Assembly: GCA_965197395.1 (NCBI GenBank)
Contig: CBDANB010000007.1
Span: forward strand, 930,001 to 994,000
Source of the DNA: CAZYFH01 sp965197395
GTDB taxonomy: Bacteria; Acidobacteriota; Vicinamibacteria; Vicinamibacterales; UBA8438
DNA: 64,000 nt
Direction of reading: 5' to 3'
A program made the translations under genes and the position numbers. Of the stretch, positions 1 to 9,535 are shown in pieces. Every line of letters starts with the position of its first letter. The stretch's first letter is position 1. The notes beneath the pieces are model-generated. The model did not search any database and was not told where the DNA came from. It was given only the letters and a program-made list of their open reading frames with translations.

Positions 1-169
1 TGTGGAAGCTGCCGGCGCCGTGGACGCACAGAACGCGCCCACCGCACCTCGGAAAACGCTGCGCGTTTTCCACGAGCTTCCACAGGGCCTTTCCCATCAA
101 ATCATCCACGGAAAACCCAGAAAAATCCCGAAAGGCCCCAAAATAGCGTTGGGAAACCCGGATAGACCC
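1..169 (-). repeat. MITE-A copy 1, cut by the window edge
   Basis: This is the terminal part of a MITE-A element in reverse orientation. It matches the reverse complement of the copies at 8334-8660 and 16174-16500, including the terminal repeat (reverse complement of GGGTCTATCCGGGTTTCCCA) at 150-169. It differs by a short insertion in the A/G-rich stretch near 110-130. The other end lies outside the window, so the target duplication (expected to be 170-177, tatagatt) cannot be checked. Confidence 0.85.
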
Positions 170-380
170 TATAGATTGACCATAATCCTAGTCGGGTCGG
201 GGCAGGATTTTCAATACGGAATCCTCAATATTCCGGGCGACAGCTGCTGGGGCCAGCGCCGCCAGGTTTCCCGGTTCCGTATAGGATCACCCTGCAGCGG
301 CGCTGCGCTCGCCGCTCTGTCATGGGCATGCGGCGGGGCCCCCAAGGCAGGGGGACCGGACCCACCAGGCAAGGAGAGAC

Positions 381-1661
381 GTGGTGAGACGAGTGATGCT
401 GGCGATGTCCCTCTCGGTGACGATCGGGTGCGGGGCGCCCGCGAGCGAGTCGAGCGGGTCGATGGACGAGCCCGAGACGGACGCCGCGACCGAGACTCCG
501 GTCGATCCGACGGCGGTGCGTCCGTTTACGATCGCCGTGCCGGACACGGTGCTCGAAGACCTCCAGGTGCGGCTCGACAATGCACGCCTGCCGGACCAGC
601 TCGATGGTGTCGGCTGGGACTACGGCGCCGAGCTCGGGTATGTCAGAGATCTCATTGGTTACTGGCGTGACGGGTTCGACTGGCGGGCGCAAGAGGCGCG
701 GCTGAACGAGTTCGACCAGTACAAGACGGTGATCGATGGGCTCGACATCCACTTCATCCACCAGCGCTCGCCGGAGGCCGACGCGCTCCCGATCATCATC
801 ACGCATGGGTGGCCGGGTTCCATCGTGGAATTCATGAAGATTATCGGACCGCTGACCGATCCCGTGGCGCACGGGGGACAGGCCGAGGATGCGTTCCATG
901 TCGTCGCGGCGTCGATGCCCGGGTATGGCTTCTCGGACAAACCGCGCGCACCGGGTTTCGGGCCGGAGCAGATCGCAAACACGAACGCCAAGCTGATGGC
1001 TCGGCTCGGCTACGACCGGTACGGGGTGCAGGGTGGCGACTGGGGCAGCATCGTCAGCCAGTGGCACGCCTTCAACCATGCGGACGTGGTGGCCGGGATG
1101 CACATCAACATGGTCGTCGCCGGTCCACCGCCGGACATGGAGGACCCGACAGCCGGGGTGCCGCCCGAGGAGCTCGAGCGGTCGCAGGCACGCCAGACGT
1201 TCTACACCACGGACGAGAACGGGTACGCGCAAATCCAGGGGACGAAACCGCAGACGGTCGGCTACGGCCTGAACGACTCGCCGGTGGGCCAGGCGGCGTG
1301 GATCGTCGAGAAGTTCCGTGCCTGGTGCGACTGCGGTGGCGACCCGGAGTCGATTTTCACGAAGGACGAGCTACTCACCAACATCATGATCTACTGGGTG
1401 ACCGAGACGGCCACGTCCTCGGCCCGTCTCTACTACGAGAGCGGCAACGCCGCTGCCTCGCGGGCGCTGGGTCGCATCGAGGTACCGACCGGCGCCGCGA
1501 TCTTCCCGTACGAGCTGTTCATCGCGCCTCGGACATGGGCCGAGGCGAGCTACAACCTCGTTCATTGGACGGAGATGCCGCGCGGCGGGCACTTCGCGGC
1601 GATGGAGCAGCCCGAGCTGCTGGTCGCGGATCTCCGTACGTTCTTTCAGGATCTCCGATAG
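381..1661 (+). CDS. epoxide hydrolase family lipoprotein
   Basis: A 426-residue alpha/beta hydrolase of the epoxide hydrolase family with the N-terminal EHN domain (about residues 47-155). The family opens epoxides to diols through an Asp-His pair. HGWPGS near residue 141 fits the oxyanion-hole motif, GGDWGS near 218 carries the nucleophilic Asp, and the His of GGHFAAMEQP near 404 fits the catalytic base. The GTG start at 381 follows an AAGGAG ribosome site. The N-terminus (hydrophobic stretch ending SVTIGC) looks like a lipoprotein signal with Cys17, which suggests membrane-anchored export. The substrate is unknown. A cytochrome c lipoprotein gene follows 44 bp downstream. Confidence 0.88.
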   Translation: MVRRVMLAMSLSVTIGCGAPASESSGSMDEPETDAATETPVDPTAVRPFTIAVPDTVLEDLQVRLDNARLPDQLDGVGWDYGAELGYVRDLIGYWRDGFDWRAQEARLNEFDQYKTVIDGLDIHFIHQRSPEADALPIIITHGWPGSIVEFMKIIGPLTDPVAHGGQAEDAFHVVAASMPGYGFSDKPRAPGFGPEQIANTNAKLMARLGYDRYGVQGGDWGSIVSQWHAFNHADVVAGMHINMVVAGPPPDMEDPTAGVPPEELERSQARQTFYTTDENGYAQIQGTKPQTVGYGLNDSPVGQAAWIVEKFRAWCDCGGDPESIFTKDELLTNIMIYWVTETATSSARLYYESGNAAASRALGRIEVPTGAAIFPYELFIAPRTWAEASYNLVHWTEMPRGGHFAAMEQPELLVADLRTFFQDLR

Positions 1662-1705
1662 CGCCGCGGGCGGCGGTGACACAGGGCCACTGAGGAGGCG
1701 GACGC

Positions 1706-3799
1706 ATGAACGCACGGATCAGGTCAACGCTCATCGCGGTTGGAACGGCCGGTGCGATCGCCACGCTCGTGAGCTGCGACGAGATGGCGAACATCCCGAC
1801 AGGCATCGAGATTGACGCTGACGACATCGGGGGCGTCGTCTCCAGCGCGGCCGGTCCTGAAGCTGGCGTGTGGGTGATCGCGGAGACGACCGATCTGCCG
1901 ACGCGGTTTACCCGCATCGTCGCGACCGACGACGAGGGACGCTACGTGTTGCCCGACCTGCCGGAGGCGAGCTACCAGGTATGGGTGCGCGGCTACGGGT
2001 TGGTCGACTCCGCGCGGGTGACGGCCGCGCCGGGGCAGATGCTCGATCTCGACGCCGTCGTCGCCCCGGACGCGCTCGCGGCCGCCGAGGTCTACCCGGC
2101 GGCGTGGTGGCTGTCGATGATGGAGCTTCCGGACGGAGAGCACTCGCAGCGGGAGCTCGGCAGCTCCGTCACCGGCTGCCTCAATTGCCATCAGGTCGGG
2201 AACAGGGCGACCCGGGAGATCCCGGGCGGCATTCTGAGCGAGGCCGACTCGCATCTGGATGCGTGGGACCGGCGGGTGACGATGGGGCCGATGGGTGCCG
2301 GGATGAGCGGCATGTTCCGCCGGCTCGGGCCGCAGCGGGAGATGTTCGCGAACTGGACCGACCGGATCGCGTCCGGCGAGGCGCCGAGCCAGGTGCCGCC
2401 GCGGCCGCGGGGTGTCGAGCGTAGCGTCGTCGTCACCCTGTGGGACTGGGGGACCGAGCACGACGGCCGGACAGACAGCACGCCGTCCGACGTGCGTGAC
2501 GCGACGATGAACGCGAACGGGCTCGTCTACGGCGTGGTACAGCCGAGCGACATCCTGGCCGTGGTCGACCCCGTCGCGCACAGCGCTGACGTGATTCACA
2601 TTCCGTCGAACGCCCCGGAGATCCTGACCGACACGCCGACATCGCCGTACTACGGCGACGAACCGATCTGGGCGCGGCGGTCGGATCCGCGGAGCGTGGC
2701 GATGGATGGGGGCGGGCGTGTGTGGCTCACGGGCCGGGTCCGGGGCGCGGACCAGCAGCCGGCGTTTTGCACCGACGCGTCTAACCCGTTCGCGGACTAC
2801 TTCCCGGTGCCGCGGGGCACGCGCCAGGTGTTCATGTACGACCCGGAGACCGAGGCGTTCAGCGAGCTCGATACCTGTTTCTCGGCGGACCACAACCAGC
2901 TGGGACACGACGAGATGTTCTATTACGGGTTCCGCGAGGGCGTGGGGTGGATCGACACCGAAGTCTGGGACGAGACGTCGGACGCCGAGGAGGCCCAGGG
3001 GTGGTGCCCGACCGTCATCGACACGAACGGCGACGGCGTGATCTCGCCCGGGTGGACCGAGCCCGACGAGCCGGTCGACCCGACACGAGATCATCGCGTC
3101 GCGTACGGGTGCTACTCGCCGGCGGTGAACGCCGCGGACGGCAGCGTCTGGTGCTCCGACAACGGACCGACGGACAACACCCTGGTGCGACTCGAGCTCG
3201 GTGACAACCCCCCGGAATCGTGCATCGCGGAGGTCTACATGCCGCCGCCCAGCATCCAGGATCCGCCGCCGTACGGGAGCGGTGGCCTGCACGTCACGAG
3301 CGACGGGATTATCTGGCAGGACTGGCGGGGCAGCGGACACTTTGCCTCGTTCGATCACAGCCGGTGCTCGGTCACGAACGGGCCGGAGGCCACCGGACAG
3401 AGCTGTCCCGAAGGGTGGACCTTCCATCGGATGGAGAAGCCGACGTTCGACAACACGCCATTCCCGATCAACTCCGACGAAAGCTACCTGACCCAGATCG
3501 ACCACCACGATGTTCTGGGTCTCGGCTCGGAGACGCCGGTGTACGGCGTGGTCAACACCGACTCGCTCGAGGTGTTCGTGCAAGCCACAGGTGAGTTCGT
3601 GACGCTGCGCATCCCGTATCCGATGGGCTTCTTCTCGCGGTCGTCGGTCGGCCGGATCGATGACCCGACGACCGGCTGGAAAGGGAAGGGGCTCTGGTCG
3701 AGCTACTCCAACTATGCGGCGTGGCATCTCGAGGGTGGCCCCGGTACCCGGCAGAAGGCCGTCAAGTTCCAGATCCGCCCCGACCCCCTGGCGAAGTAG
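1706..3799 (+). CDS. lipoprotein with carboxypeptidase-regulatory-like and cytochrome c motif, propeller-like C-terminus
   Basis: A 697-residue exported protein. The N-terminus has a signal peptide ending LVSC (lipobox Cys near residue 24). A carboxypeptidase-regulatory-like beta-sandwich follows (about 37-100), then a single haem-binding CLNCH near residue 157. The remaining 450 residues hold repeated blocks resembling a Vgb/streptogramin-lyase-like beta-propeller; this part is a guess from texture, not from motifs. A periplasmic redox or binding role is likely, but no reaction can be assigned. The ATG at 1706 follows a GAGGAGG site. It probably shares a transcript with the epoxide hydrolase upstream. 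Confidence 0.75.
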   Translation: MNARIRSTLIAVGTAGAIATLVSCDEMANIPTGIEIDADDIGGVVSSAAGPEAGVWVIAETTDLPTRFTRIVATDDEGRYVLPDLPEASYQVWVRGYGLVDSARVTAAPGQMLDLDAVVAPDALAAAEVYPAAWWLSMMELPDGEHSQRELGSSVTGCLNCHQVGNRATREIPGGILSEADSHLDAWDRRVTMGPMGAGMSGMFRRLGPQREMFANWTDRIASGEAPSQVPPRPRGVERSVVVTLWDWGTEHDGRTDSTPSDVRDATMNANGLVYGVVQPSDILAVVDPVAHSADVIHIPSNAPEILTDTPTSPYYGDEPIWARRSDPRSVAMDGGGRVWLTGRVRGADQQPAFCTDASNPFADYFPVPRGTRQVFMYDPETEAFSELDTCFSADHNQLGHDEMFYYGFREGVGWIDTEVWDETSDAEEAQGWCPTVIDTNGDGVISPGWTEPDEPVDPTRDHRVAYGCYSPAVNAADGSVWCSDNGPTDNTLVRLELGDNPPESCIAEVYMPPPSIQDPPPYGSGGLHVTSDGIIWQDWRGSGHFASFDHSRCSVTNGPEATGQSCPEGWTFHRMEKPTFDNTPFPINSDESYLTQIDHHDVLGLGSETPVYGVVNTDSLEVFVQATGEFVTLRIPYPMGFFSRSSVGRIDDPTTGWKGKGLWSSYSNYAAWHLEGGPGTRQKAVKFQIRPDPLAK

Positions 3800-3801
3800 C
3801 G

Positions 3802-3961
3802 GTGAGCCACCGACATCGGTTTTTTGCCGCGTCGGTCCTCGTCGTCAGTGTCGCCGCCCACGTCTCCGCGGTCGGAGCTGGCCGTCAGGCCGTCGCCCCT
3901 GAGCCGGCGGGGACACGTACGCAGGAGGCCAGCGAAAAACGGTGGCCGGCCATCACGGTCG
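3802..3961 (+). pseudogene. 5' end of an exported protein gene, cut off by a group II intron
   Basis: A GTG at 3802, two bases after the stop of the preceding gene, opens a frame with a clear signal peptide (RHRFFAASVLVVSVAAHVSA). About 53 codons later it runs into the antisense 3' end of the group II intron at 3961/3962. The rest of the gene is absent from the other side of the intron-IS3 block, so it was lost in the rearrangement described for 5395-6704. The product cannot be recognised. Confidence 0.6.
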
Positions 3962-4075
3962 GTAGGGTCGAGGCCTGGCGCGGTGGCCCGTAGGACTCCC
4001 CTTGGCTGTGTCCGGGGTTTCCCCCTTCGTGCCCGCATAGGGTCATCCGTGGCTCCGTTTCCAGGCCCCGCCTCG

Positions 4076-4109
4076 TCAAACGGAGCGTGCGGATTTCCCG
4101 CACTCCGCT
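4076..4109 (-). ncRNA. group II intron domain V, copy A
   Basis: On the minus strand this reads as a 34-nt hairpin starting with the AGC catalytic triad, with a GTGCGG/CCGCAC upper stem closed by a GAAA tetraloop. That is the hallmark of group II intron domain V. It is identical to 47521-47554. Confidence 0.8.
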
Positions 4110-4142
4110 TACCTGCCGGCTTCCCGTCAAGGGCTATGGGAC

Positions 4143-5394
4143 CTATCGAGTGGCACCCGCTGTCAGCGGGGGGACCACACGTCGGACTCGGTACGCGTTG
4201 AACAGACCGAGCACGTCATACACCCACCGCCGACTCCACCGGTGCCACCCAAAACCCTGGCGGTTCCGGGCACGCATCAAATGACGCCGAACCTTCTTCT
4301 CCACCCAGCTTTTCACAAACGAGAAGCACCGGCTCGAGTGCCCGACGGCGAAGTAGGTGACCCATCCCCGTAGAACCGGGTTGATGAGAGTCACCACACG
4401 GTCGATGGGCTGGGACCGATGGCGTCGGAAGATGTCCTTCAGCTTACGCAGGAGCGCTGTACGGGCTTTCACCCGCGGCGTGTAATGCGCTCGCCACGTG
4501 CCAGTACGGCTGCGAACCCGACGGAACGCGAAGCCGAGGAATCCGAAGCTGTCCCCACGGGCCAAGTCGATGGTCTGACTCTTCTCCTCGTTGATCGTGA
4601 CCTGGAGGTTGGCGAATTCCTCCCGGAGGCGTCGGTCCACGGCCGTGAGCAACCAGTCATGCCGGCGGTAGGCATCCACCAAGATCACGAGATCATCGGC
4701 GAAGCGCGCATACTCGAGGTATGTGTACTTCCCGTTCCGCGTGACCTCCTTGGCGCGCTCGAGCATCCGGTCCACCTCGTTGAGGTAGAGGTTGCTGAGC
4801 AAGGGTGAAATCACCCCGCCTTGGGGAACGCCCTTCTTGCCCGACGCCTTCAGCATCAGCTTCACCAAGCCCAGCACGTCCGCGTCGTTGACCCGTCGAG
4901 CCACCTTCGCCAAGAGCAGGTGGTGCCGCACATTGTCGAAGTAGGCGGCAAGGTCCACGTCGATGACGCGGGTCTTGTATTGCACGATGCCTTGGGCGAC
5001 TCGCTGCACCGCTGCATGCGCCGTCCGCTGGGGCCGATAGCCGAACGAACCCGGTTGGAAATCTGCCTCGAAGATAGGTTCCAGGATGAGCTTGAGGGCT
5101 CCCTGGACCACGCGGTCGCGGATGGCCGGTATCGACAGCACGCGGACCTTCTTGCCGCCGTCCTTCGGTATCGCCTTCCGTCGATTGCGCATGGGACGAT
5201 ACGTGCGGGTAACCAGTTCGGCCCGCAACTGCTCAACAAACCCTGCCACCCCGTCCGCCTCGATGGCCGCGAAGGTGACCCCGTCACTGCCAGGGGCCCC
5301 CTTGTTCGCTTTGGCCAGTGAGTAGGCCGCGTGGAGCGTGTCGGTTTTGCAGACGTGGGCGTACAGGCCCCAGAACCGCCAAGACGGTTCAGCC
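4143..5394 (-). pseudogene. group II intron reverse transcriptase/maturase, N-terminally truncated
   Basis: This encodes all but about the first 20 residues of the intron-encoded protein found intact at 46177-47487. The reverse transcriptase core (GAPGSDGVTF, PQGGVISPLLSNL, RFADDLVIL) and the maturase domain are kept. The first residues shared with the intact copy are AEPSWRFWGL. Upstream of that the frame runs into IS3 sequence, so there is no native start. It is a remnant. Confidence 0.88.
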
Positions 5395-5436
5395 TGAATC
5401 GCCCCGGGTTTCCCGGAGGCTCCATATCTTGGGAGG

Positions 5437-5766
5437 ATGGAGTCCATGGGAAGACCGAGGAAGTACTCACCAGAAGTACGGGACCGCGCCGTGCGGCTCG
5501 TGTTTGAGCACGAAGACCAGCACGACTCGCAGTGGGCCGCGATCCGATCCGTGGCCGAGAAGATCGGCTGCACGTCGGAGACGCTGCGGCATTGGGTGCG
5601 CCAAGCCGAGCGGGATCAGGGACGCCGTCCGGGGCTGACGACGGACGAGCGGGCCGTGCTGAAGGAGCAGGCGCGTGAGATCCGCGAGCTCCGGCGGGCG
5701 AATGAGATCCTGCGGAAAGCGTCAGCGTATTTCGCACAGGCGGAGCTCGACCGCCGACCGAGGTAA
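5437..5766 (+). CDS. IS3-family transposase OrfA (helix-turn-helix)
   Basis: A 109-residue DNA-binding subunit. The N-terminus (GRPRKYSPEVRDRAVRLVFE) and the following SVAEKIGCTSETLRHWV segment form the helix-turn-helix typical of OrfA. The C-terminal EQAREIRELRRANEILRKAS segment is the leucine-zipper-like coil. The stop codon overlaps the orfB start by one base (TAATG). ATG 5446 is an alternative start. In this family a -1 frameshift in the overlap normally makes the OrfAB transposase. Confidence 0.88.
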   Translation: MESMGRPRKYSPEVRDRAVRLVFEHEDQHDSQWAAIRSVAEKIGCTSETLRHWVRQAERDQGRRPGLTTDERAVLKEQAREIRELRRANEILRKASAYFAQAELDRRPR

Positions 5767-6674
5767 TGGTGACCTTCATTGATGCGCAGCGGGAAACGTA
5801 CGGGGTCGAGCCGATCAGCGCCGTGGTGCCGATTGCTCCGTCGACGTATTACGCGCACAAAGCGTGGCAGGCCAATCCCCGGTTGCGATCGGGGCGCGCG
5901 CAGCGCGATGCGTGGTTGAAGGATCAGATCCGTCGCGTGCGCGACGAGAACTTCGCGGTCTACGGCGCGTACAAAGTCTGGCGCCAGTTGAACCGTGAGG
6001 GGATCGCCGTGGCCCGGTGCACCGTCGAACGCCTGATGCGGGAGCTGGGCCTGCGGGGCGCCGTTCGGGGCCGGGCGTTCACCACGACGACCTGTCCTGA
6101 CCCCACCCCGCGGCCGGCCGACCTGGTCAACCGCACGTTTGTGGCCACGCGCCCCAACGCACTCTGGGTGGCGGACCTCACCTTCGTGGCGACCTGGCGC
6201 GGCTTCGTCTACGTGGCGTTCGTCATCGATGTCTTTGCCCGGTGCATCGTAGGCTGGCGCGTCTCCAGCTCCTTGCGCACCGACCTCGCCCTTGATGCGT
6301 TGGAGCAAGCCCTGTATGCGCGGCCGGCACCTGACGGGTTAGTGCACCACAGCGATCGGGGTGGTCAGTATCTCTCCATTCGCTACACGGACCGGCTGGC
6401 CGAGTCGGGCATCGAGCCGTCCGTGGGGAGCGTGGGTGACTCGTACGACAACGCCCTCGCTGAGTCGGTGATCGGGCTGTACAAGACCGAAGTGATTCGT
6501 CGGCGCGGCCCGTGGCGGCATCTCGAGGCCGTGGAGTTTGCGACGCTCGAATGGGTGGACTGGTTCAACAACCGGCGGCTCTTGACGTCGATCGGCGACG
6601 TGCCACCGGCCGAGTACGAACAGCAGTACTATCGGGCACAAGAAGCGCCAGCCACAATGGCCGGAGTCAACTAA
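5766..6674 (+). CDS. IS3-family transposase OrfB (DDE integrase core)
   Basis: A 302-residue catalytic subunit with an N-terminal HTH_21-like region (YGAYKVWRQLNREG) and an rve integrase core. The DDE residues are visible as the Asp in VADLTFV, the Asp in HHSDRGGQY and the Glu in LAESVIGLYKTE. The length is normal and no disruption is seen, so the element may be active. Confidence 0.9.
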   Translation: MVTFIDAQRETYGVEPISAVVPIAPSTYYAHKAWQANPRLRSGRAQRDAWLKDQIRRVRDENFAVYGAYKVWRQLNREGIAVARCTVERLMRELGLRGAVRGRAFTTTTCPDPTPRPADLVNRTFVATRPNALWVADLTFVATWRGFVYVAFVIDVFARCIVGWRVSSSLRTDLALDALEQALYARPAPDGLVHHSDRGGQYLSIRYTDRLAESGIEPSVGSVGDSYDNALAESVIGLYKTEVIRRRGPWRHLEAVEFATLEWVDWFNNRRLLTSIGDVPPAEYEQQYYRAQEAPATMAGVN

Positions 6675-6704
6675 TGAGCTCTCCGGAGAACCCGGGGCGA
6701 TTCA

Positions 6705-8160
6705 ACCTGCCGTCCGGCAATACCTCGGGGCCGTGGACCTGCTCACCTGGTTCTGTCTCGACCAACAGCTCGGGGACGCCGCCGTTCGCTGAGACGCGCA
6801 TGACGCCCGTCGTCTGGCCAAACACAATGACGTCATCTCGACCCCAGCTCGCCCCAAAAGGGTTTGCCGCGTCGCACAACACAACCGGTGTGCTGCCCGA
6901 GACCGGAATGCGCTTTAGTTGGCGGTCGGTCCCGGACCAGAACCCAATCGATTCTCCGTCAGGCGAGAAGAAAGGTGTGGTGGGATCTTCGTCGGTTCCC
7001 GGAACGGGCCTGGCGGCGAGCTCGTCCAGATCGCGAACATACAGCTGGCCGTTGGCAACATAGGCGAACCGCTCGCCGTTGGGTGACACGGCGACCAACG
7101 GGCGGCCGATTCTCGAGAATGCCTGTCTCTCCGGCAACACGTGCGCAAAACGGCCAAGGCGTGGTGTCTCTGCGGGATCCGTATTCAATGTCCGGACCGT
7201 CAGGACGACGGTCATGACCAAGAGGAATGCACTGACCCAAGGAAGCGCCTGCCGCCAAGCAGCTACCGTCGTGACCGGTGCGTTTAAGGCCGCGCCATTG
7301 GCACGGGTGGTGAGTGCGTCATCCAGTTCCATCTGAGCGTCGCCGATGTCTCGAAGCCGGTGGTGGTTGTCCTTCTGCAGGCAGCGTCGCAACAGTCGCC
7401 GCACCGGCTCCGGTGTCGCGAATGGCAACGCGCTCCAGTCAGGGTCGATGCGAAGCACACCCCCCAGTACGTCTGAGACAGTCTCTCCGGTGAACAGCCG
7501 CTGCCCAACCAGCATCTCGAACACCACGACACCGAATGACCAGATGTCAGCCCGCTTATCCAGGGGCTTTCCTCGCGCTTGCTCCGGTGACATATACGCC
7601 GCCGTCCCCATGATCACACCCACTTGCGTGGCGGCGGCGGTCAGCGTCGGCGACTGACTCGGATCACCCTGCGGTGTCGTGTCAAGTGCCTTCGCCAGCC
7701 CAAAGTCCAACACCTTGACGGTCCCGTCTTCCCGCACCTTGATGTTGGCGGGCTTGAGGTCGCGATGGATCACCCCCGCTTCGTGCGCGGCTTCCAACGC
7801 CTCCGCAATCTGCTTGGCAATCGGCAGCGCCTCATCCAGCGGGATCGCCCCCTTGGCGATCCGGTCGGCGAGCGTCGGCCCTTCCACCAACTCCAGGACC
7901 AGCGCCTGGGTGTCGTCGCTCTTCTCGATGCCGTGGATCTGCGCGATGTTCGGGTGGTTGAGGCTTGCCAGCACCTGCGCTTCCCGCTGGAACCGGGCGA
8001 GGCGGTCGGGGTCCGCCGCGAAGGCGTCAGGCAGGATCTTCAGCGCGACGTCGCGGCCGAGTTGCGTGTCGGTGGCGCGATAGACCTGCCCCATCCCGCC
8101 TTCACCGATGAGGGCGGTGACGTCGTAATGGCCGAGGCGGGAGCCGACGGTCAAAGCCAT
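6705..8160 (-). pseudogene. Ser/Thr protein kinase with C-terminal propeller, 3' truncated by IS3
   Basis: The PknB-type kinase domain (residues 12-275) is complete: glycine loop GEGGMGQVY, VALK lysine, HRDLKPAN near 130, DFGLAK, and MSPEQARG. One membrane segment follows (about 305-323), then a TolB/WD40-like extracytoplasmic propeller. The gene stops at 6705 in the middle of the propeller, where the IS3 inverted repeat begins. Full-length relatives are usually near 850-900 residues; about 485 remain. The kinase domain could still be made, but the sensor part is lost. A second, more decayed relative lies at 24666-25672. Confidence 0.88.
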
Positions 8161-8189
8161 GGTGAAACTGCGGCTATTCTAAGTCCGCT

Positions 8190-8880
8190 TGGCTGCGCGC
8201 GTCGGTATCGTCGGGATGCGTCCAATCGTCGTTGGATGCCGGAGGTCTGGGTCAGCCGTGTCAGGAACGCGCCGGGTCGGCGACGCCGTCGAATGGTCCG
8301 GCGGTGTCTCGTGCAACTCAAAGTCCAGAAACTGGGTCTATCCGGGTTTCCCAACGCTATTTTGGGGCCTTTCGGGGTTTTTTGTGGATGATTTGATGGG
8401 AAAGGCCCTGTGGAAGCTCGTGGAAAACGCGCAGCGTTTTCCGAGGTGCGGTGGGCGCGTTCTGTGCGTCCACGGCGCCGGCAGCTTCCACAGGGCCCAT
8501 CCGTATGGCGACAAGATCGCCGCGTCCTCGGACTGCAGTCGACCCGTGAATGACTATGTTCACATCGAAGCGGCCGACCTGTGCAGGCCGAACGCTCGAT
8601 TTACCCAGGAAAGACAGGGATATCAGGTACTTACGCCCTTTGGGAAACTCGGATATAGCCCAGAAACTGGCGGATGCACGGTGAGTCGGCGGCGCGCCAT
8701 GCAATCGCACGCTCCGAGTCCAGGCCCTCGAAGTAACCGAGCAGCAGCAGCCGACATAAGGGCCCGGCGCCGGCATAGAATCTCGCCCACTGCGCCTCGA
8801 CGAAGGCGTCGAAGCCCGCGTCGTAGAGCACACGATTCAGCCGTCCGTCAAACGGGTGCCCCGCGCTCTGCGGCAGATCC
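8190..8880 (-). pseudogene. transposase fragment (IS1182/IS5-like), split by MITE-A
   Basis: Read on the minus strand from about 8880, the segment encodes the N-terminal region of a transposase (GHPFDGRLNRVLYDAGFDAF, then LLLLGYFEGLDSERAIAWRA). It is interrupted by MITE-A at RQFL and resumes on the other side with DFELHETPPDHSTASPTRR before losing homology. Both the 3' part and the proper start are missing, so this was already a remnant when MITE-A landed. The family assignment rests on the GYFEGLDSERAIAWRAADS-type motif. Confidence 0.75.
8334..8660 (+). repeat. MITE-A copy 2 (327 bp)
   Basis: The element starts GGGTCTATCCGGGTTTCCCA and ends with the imperfect inverse TGGGAAACTCGGATATAGCC. 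It is flanked by a perfect 8-bp direct repeat, cagaaact (8326-8333 and 8661-8668). It appears identical to the copy at 16174-16500. It has no transposase gene and shares terminal repeats with the ISL3-family IS at 14755-16518. Confidence 0.92.
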
Positions 8881-8889
8881 GTGGCCAGC

Positions 8890-9453
8890 CTATTGGAACC
8901 GCACGGACTCGAGCAGGGCGGCGAACGGGTCGGCCCAGCGCTCGACGGTGCGAGCGGGTCCGGTGAGCTTGAAGAAATAGGGACCGGCGGGTGTCTCGAC
9001 GACCGCCGCCGTCATTCGGAAGCCGGGCTTGTGGTAGCGCATCCCCGAGCCGGGCCGCACCTCGGCGGAGAACGTACCGGGCACATCGAGCATCGTGACA
9101 GGGAGCTCGTCGACGAGGAAGCTCGTTGTCGTGGCGACGTCGGCGGAAGCCCGGCCGTCCGGCTGGAGCATCTGGTTCGTCCAACGCTCGAGGTTGGCCT
9201 CGACCGTGCCGCCGCCCCCGCCGAAGTAGAAGACCACTAACTCGGCGTCCTCAGCGTCGCCGTCGGCCTTTGGCAGCGTGAACTGCGCCACACGCATCGG
9301 CGACGGGGCATCCTCCGCGATCCAGCCTGGCGGCGGGTCGAACAGGAGGGTGCCCTGCCGGGCACCGATCGGCGCGACCATCATCCCGATCGCACAGCCG
9401 ACGAAGAGCGAGGCCTTGGAGGCGCGGCGCACCATGCGCGTGGTCATGTCCAT
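8890..9453 (-). CDS. exported protein of unknown function
   Basis: A protein of about 187 residues with an N-terminal signal peptide (RRASKASLFVGCAIGMMVAP, cleavage near GARQ) and a compact beta-rich domain including LLFDPPPGWIAEDAPSPMR. I do not recognise a named family. A GGAGG site lies 3 nt before ATG 9453 and 9 nt before ATG 9447, so 9447 may be the true start. It is divergent from yjbQ, with about 80 bp between them. Confidence 0.7.
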   Translation of the reverse strand: MDMTTRMVRRASKASLFVGCAIGMMVAPIGARQGTLLFDPPPGWIAEDAPSPMRVAQFTLPKADGDAEDAELVVFYFGGGGGTVEANLERWTNQMLQPDGRASADVATTTSFLVDELPVTMLDVPGTFSAEVRPGSGMRYHKPGFRMTAAVVETPAGPYFFKLTGPARTVERWADPFAALLESVRFQ

Positions 9454-9535
9454 GAGCCTCCAGATCTTAGTGGCCTGTATCCGGTGAATCAATAGCGGTC
9501 ACCGGGTGGGCCGCTCCGGTACAATCACGGTCCCC

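Larger units (their letters stand above)
3962..5394 (-). mobile_element. group II intron copy A, 5' truncated
   Basis: The sequence appears identical to the reverse complement of the complete intron at 45665-47668 from the 3' boundary up to within the intron-encoded protein gene. The two copies diverge at 3961, just after a shared ccctac end. At the 5' side it stops abruptly at the terminal repeat of the IS3-family element (5395), so about 570 bp of 5' ribozyme sequence and the first codons of the protein are missing. The intron cannot splice or move by itself. Confidence 0.9.
5395..6704 (+). mobile_element. IS3-family insertion sequence (IS407/IS51-like), no target duplication
   Basis: A 1310-bp element bounded by imperfect inverted repeats: TGAATCGCCCCGGGTTTCCC at the left and, read on the minus strand, TGAATCGCCCCGGGTTCTCC at the right. 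It carries overlapping orfA and orfB. The flanks differ (agcc and acct), and they belong to unrelated genes: a group II intron on the left and a kinase gene on the right, each truncated exactly at the IS end. This suggests recombination between two IS copies with loss of the DNA between them. Confidence 0.88.

Noticed and set aside
2..670. A long open frame over the MITE-A edge and the epoxide hydrolase start
   Set aside because: It spans a repeat and reads the hydrolase gene in a wrong frame; it has no protein-like features.
1724..3727. A 667-codon minus-strand frame opposite the cytochrome c lipoprotein gene
   Set aside because: It is an Arg/His/Val-rich shadow of a high-GC gene, with no domain. 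The plus frame has a signal peptide and haem motif.
5395..6704. A normal insertion of the IS3 element with a short target duplication
   Set aside because: The flanks agcc and acct do not match, and the neighbours are unrelated truncated genes.
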